From Bacteriovoracaceae bacterium (GTDB taxonomy: Bacteria; Bdellovibrionota; Bacteriovoracia; Bacteriovoracales; Bacteriovoracaceae), in the NCBI GenBank assembly GCA_947448095.1, contig CANFNN010000093.1:1-9470 (forward strand): DNA of 9,470 nucleotides, in the 5' to 3' direction. The notes below the pieces were generated by a model. The model worked only from the letters and a program-made list of their open reading frames with translations. It made no database searches and was not told where the DNA came from. Both the position numbers and the translations under genes were made by a program. Numbering within the stretch: position 1 is the first letter of the stretch; every line of letters begins with the position of its first letter. Positions 6,696 through 9,470 of this stretch are shown here, one piece after another.

Positions 6696-8780
6696 ATGAA
6701 GATTTTTCTTATTTTCCCAATATTTATTTTTTCTTTAATGGCGCAAACGTCGTCACCCATTCAATTCCATGATAATTTTGTTACTTCAGAGCCACTTGCA
6801 CTCACTAGGGCGAACCATATAATTGGTGAGCACCTTGTGAACATGATTAAATTGATTCATCAGGGTACCGTTAATAAAGATGTACTAAAAAAAGTTATCC
6901 ATGAGAGCTCAAAATCTAAGCACTTTGTTCCCTTTAATCCATGGTTGCTGGCGATTCAAGAAATTTCAAAACTTTCTAAAACATCTGAGCTAATTGTCTA
7001 CTGTCGGCAATACATTGCTATCAAAGAGATTTTACCGCTGGAGAAGGTCCTTTCACGTATCGCTGGAAATTACTGCCGAGAAAGAATCTTGCAAGGGATT
7101 ACGCGCGATATTGAGACATCAAAAACTATTGCGGACGATGCAACACAGTTTATTCAAGAAAATTTAAAATTCTATCTGACTAAAAAAAATAAAAAGAATT
7201 TTGCTTTCTTTATTCAGTCACAGGTATCTCGACCAGAAATTCTTAAAAAGCTGTCGCAAGAAGTAACCACTTACAGTGTTCAACACGAAATCGTTCCATC
7301 TCCAGAAGTTTTACGAGATATTCTGATTAACGAGAAAATTACCAAACTTATTCAAGACAAGGGTTTTAATCTAGTTCAACATCAAAATATTTTTTATGCA
7401 GAGTTTGGTAAACTTATTGAGCAAGGCTACAAAGTTCTGGAATTCAAATCGAATGAAAAAGCGAAAGAGCACTATACTTTTTTAAAAAACTACATTGAAC
7501 TCAATCAGGACCATTTGCCCGTTGGCCTATGTCTTTTAAGACTGAATGATTATGCAAAATCTGTTTTCAGAGCAAGCTTTCAAGATCTGTCTCGGGATAT
7601 TTTCAAATATATCGTTAAAAAAAATAATAAAGAAATCCATGAGGATGCTTTGTTTTTTTATCTTTGGACCTATTTGTCTGATAACAATTACAAAGAAGCA
7701 TTGGCCTTAGCAAAAAAATATGACCTTCTGAATGGAAAAACTAAAATTCTTGATCCTCGTCTAAAATTCTGGATCGGTCGCACTTATGAAGAGCTAGATG
7801 AAGTGAAAGAAGCCATTAAATACTATGAAGAAGTTGTATCTAGTCATCCTCTTAGCTACTACGGAATCATGGGAGTTAAAAAGCTTCAAGTGCTGAAGCC
7901 AGACTCTCAAGTTGTCCATTTTTATAATGATACAGTGACTCAGAAACCAACTGGTCTCTCCTTTGACCCTAAACTTTTAGATCAGGACTTTCAATCTTCT
8001 TTAGTAAGGCTTAAGGCCTGGGCAAAAATTGATTCTCAGCGATTGATTAAACTTGAAGTGAAACGCCTTAAGCTTCACAGTATCCCTAAGTTTTTAGTCA
8101 CTGTTCCAACTGAAAAACAAATTGAGACGAAATCTGATCTGCATTTAATCAATGCGCGGATTATTCTCGATTCGCAAAATTTTCTTTCTACTTTTCGCTA
8201 CCTCTATGAAGTCTTAGATAGAAAAGAAGTCGTCTTTAACCGCTCCCTTTTAGAAATTCTTTACCCTAAGCCCTATCTTGATGAATTGGGACGAGCACTC
8301 AAGAACGATTCGCTAGATCCCGTGGTGGTTCTTTCCCTGATCAGACAAGAATCAGTTTTCAATCCACTTGCGAGATCTCCTGTCGGCGCACGTGGTCTGA
8401 TGCAAATTATGCCAGCGACTGCTCGTCGAATCAGGCGCTCAGTTCGGGATAAACATTTAGTGAACCCTAAAATTAACATTGATATAGGAACTAGATATTT
8501 TAAGGGTCTCATGAAGCGCTATGATGGAAATCTGGTGTATGTTTTGGCCGCCTATAATGCGGGCGAAGGTCGAGTTGAACGCTGGAAAGGGACACTGTTT
8601 GATACGGATGCAACGATACTGAAAAACATTGAAGCGATACCATTTTTAGAGACGAGAAACTACGTTAAATTGATTTTTAGAAACATCTTTTTCTATAAAT
8701 TATTGATGCAAAAAAATGAGCTCACCGATCCCAGTGAGCTCAACAAAATCTATGATGTAAAATTAGGTTTTAAACATTGA
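6696..8780 (+). CDS. slt: Soluble lytic murein transglycosylase (Slt type)
   Basis: This 694-residue periplasmic enzyme would cleave the MurNAc-GlcNAc bond of peptidoglycan to give 1,6-anhydro-MurNAc ends. A signal peptide (MKIFLIFPIFIFSLMA, likely cleaved before Q17) supports this start. A long alpha-helical region follows (about 30-520), including a TPR-like pair at about 356-385 and SYYG at 387-390, typical of the Slt superhelical ring. The catalytic SLT domain fills about 530-670. Its motifs are IRQESVFNP with catalytic Glu552, GARGLMQIMPATA (564-576), LAAYNAGEGRV (617-627) and ETRNYV (652-657). The length is close to Slt70. The start has no normal ribosome binding site: AGG lies only 2 nt upstream, and a three-codon reading frame at 6688-6699 overlaps the ATG. 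The 3' end overlaps the convergent ychF by 11 bp. It is preceded by its own likely promoter. Confidence 0.95.
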   Translation: MKIFLIFPIFIFSLMAQTSSPIQFHDNFVTSEPLALTRANHIIGEHLVNMIKLIHQGTVNKDVLKKVIHESSKSKHFVPFNPWLLAIQEISKLSKTSELIVYCRQYIAIKEILPLEKVLSRIAGNYCRERILQGITRDIETSKTIADDATQFIQENLKFYLTKKNKKNFAFFIQSQVSRPEILKKLSQEVTTYSVQHEIVPSPEVLRDILINEKITKLIQDKGFNLVQHQNIFYAEFGKLIEQGYKVLEFKSNEKAKEHYTFLKNYIELNQDHLPVGLCLLRLNDYAKSVFRASFQDLSRDIFKYIVKKNNKEIHEDALFFYLWTYLSDNNYKEALALAKKYDLLNGKTKILDPRLKFWIGRTYEELDEVKEAIKYYEEVVSSHPLSYYGIMGVKKLQVLKPDSQVVHFYNDTVTQKPTGLSFDPKLLDQDFQSSLVRLKAWAKIDSQRLIKLEVKRLKLHSIPKFLVTVPTEKQIETKSDLHLINARIILDSQNFLSTFRYLYEVLDRKEVVFNRSLLEILYPKPYLDELGRALKNDSLDPVVVLSLIRQESVFNPLARSPVGARGLMQIMPATARRIRRSVRDKHLVNPKINIDIGTRYFKGLMKRYDGNLVYVLAAYNAGEGRVERWKGTLFDTDATILKNIEAIPFLETRNYVKLIFRNIFFYKLLMQKNELTDPSELNKIYDVKLGFKH
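8710..8742 (-). terminator. Rho-independent terminator of ychF, inside the slt coding sequence
   Basis: On the minus strand a perfect 9-bp stem, TGAGCTCAC with GTGAGCTCA, encloses an 8-nt loop and is followed directly by seven T. It lies 27 nt beyond the ychF stop codon. On the plus strand the same bases encode ELTDPSEL (residues 675-682) of Slt, where GAGCTC is used twice. No T-run follows on the plus strand, so it should not terminate slt transcripts. Confidence 0.85.
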
Positions 8781-9470
8781 ATTTGAAGTGAATGACGTCG
8801 CCGTCTTTGACTTCATATTCTTTTCCTTCCATACGAAATTTTCCGGCTTCTTTCACTTTAGCTTCAGAGCCTAGAGCAAAAAGATCATTACAGTGATAAA
8901 TTTCAGCTTTAATGAAACCGCGTTCAAAATCGGTGTGAATCACACCAGCTGCCTGAGGAGCCTTGGCCCCCTTAGGAAAAGTCCAAGCACGAACTTCTTT
9001 AACACCAGCGGTGAAGTAAGTGTACATATCCAGCATATCGTAGCCAGCCTTAATCATTTTAGATAGGCCTGACTCTTCAATGCCAATATCTTTTAAGAAA
9101 GCTTCTTTTTCTTCTTTTGATTCAAGGGCCGCTATTTCAGATTCAATTTTTCCACATATAGTGATGACACTTGCGCCTTCTTTAGCAGCGATGGCACGAA
9201 CTGTTTTTACATGTTCATTTTCTTCTAAAATATTTGCTTCATCGACGTTACAGACATAAAGAAGTTTCTTCATAGTAATGAGATGAATATCAGAGATGGC
9301 TTCCATTTCGTCAGCGTCAAGTCCAAGAGAGCGAGCCGGGTGTCCTTCTTCGAGTGCTTTTTGAACTCTTTCAAGAATCGGTTTAGAAATTTTCGCTTTA
9401 TCCTGAATTTTTTTATCTTGAGATTTAAGAAATTTATCCAAAGTTTGGATTCTTTTCATAACTGATTCAA
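8770..9470 (-). CDS. ychF: Obg-like ATPase YchF, C-terminal two thirds (5' partial)
   Basis: The frame stays open to the window edge. The residues before the methionine at 9459 (E-S-V-M-K-R-I-Q) continue the family's 'ADLExVxKRLxxL' helix, so that methionine is internal and the true start lies outside. About 233 residues of a protein usually near 363 are visible. Present are the helical coiled-coil arm with EEGHPARSL, the NVDE motif (YVCNVDE), which replaces NKxD of GTPases and explains the ATP preference of this family, and the ICGKIESEIAAL loop. The C-terminal TGS domain runs from YFTAGVKEVRAWTFP through KAPQAAGVIHTDFERGFIKAEI to the conserved end DGDVIHFKFNV. The G1 and G3 motifs would be outside the window. 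YchF binds ribosomes and takes part in translation and stress responses. The gene is convergent with slt, and its terminator lies inside slt. Confidence 0.96.
   Translation of the reverse strand, partial: ESVMKRIQTLDKFLKSQDKKIQDKAKISKPILERVQKALEEGHPARSLGLDADEMEAISDIHLITMKKLLYVCNVDEANILEENEHVKTVRAIAAKEGASVITICGKIESEIAALESKEEKEAFLKDIGIEESGLSKMIKAGYDMLDMYTYFTAGVKEVRAWTFPKGAKAPQAAGVIHTDFERGFIKAEIYHCNDLFALGSEAKVKEAGKFRMEGKEYEVKDGDVIHFKFNV

Noticed and set aside
9457..9459. ATG at 9459 as the start of a short YchF-like protein
   Set aside because: The frame continues upstream to the window edge with residues that match the YchF helix, so the gene is cut by the window.

Overview
The window reads as an AT-rich chromosomal segment of a Gram-negative bacterium. 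It carries a lytic transglycosylase with a signal peptide, large exported proteins, a HAMP-only membrane protein and a PATAN/DUF4388-type protein. That mix resembles Bdellovibrionota or Bacteriovoracia relatives of the old deltaproteobacteria. The lineage is my inference from protein style; no marker gene here proves it.

Left part (1-3844): the 3' end of a gene for a tail-anchored, probably periplasm-facing protein reads rightward and meets, after 2 bp, a leftward pair of exported proteins of unknown function. These are a 286-residue protein with a beta-rich domain and an acidic Gln/Glu-rich tail, and upstream of it a 787-residue protein with a signal peptide. Neither matches a family I can name.

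Middle (3936-5946): a compact leftward three-gene unit. First is mrp, a P-loop Fe-S carrier ATPase with an N-terminal MIP18-like domain. Its stop overlaps the start of a PATAN/DUF4388-type gene (TAATG). After 41 bp containing a hairpin comes a 63-residue ribbon-helix-helix protein, and a strong intrinsic terminator starts 3 nt after its stop. I read this as one operon.

Right part (6032-9470): divergent from mrp is a two-TM protein ending in a HAMP domain with no output domain. Then comes a soluble lytic transglycosylase (Slt type) behind an extended -10 promoter that sits in an inverted repeat. Its 3' end overlaps by 11 bp the convergent ychF (Obg-like ATPase), which runs off the window. The ychF terminator lies inside the slt coding sequence.

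I see no tRNA, rRNA, CRISPR array, insertion sequence or prophage gene, and no gene-free stretch over 300 bases. I did not find a convincing new defence or biosynthetic system. The points most worth a second look are the mrp-PATAN-RHH operon, the terminator embedded in slt, the dyad over the slt promoter, and the two exported orphan proteins.
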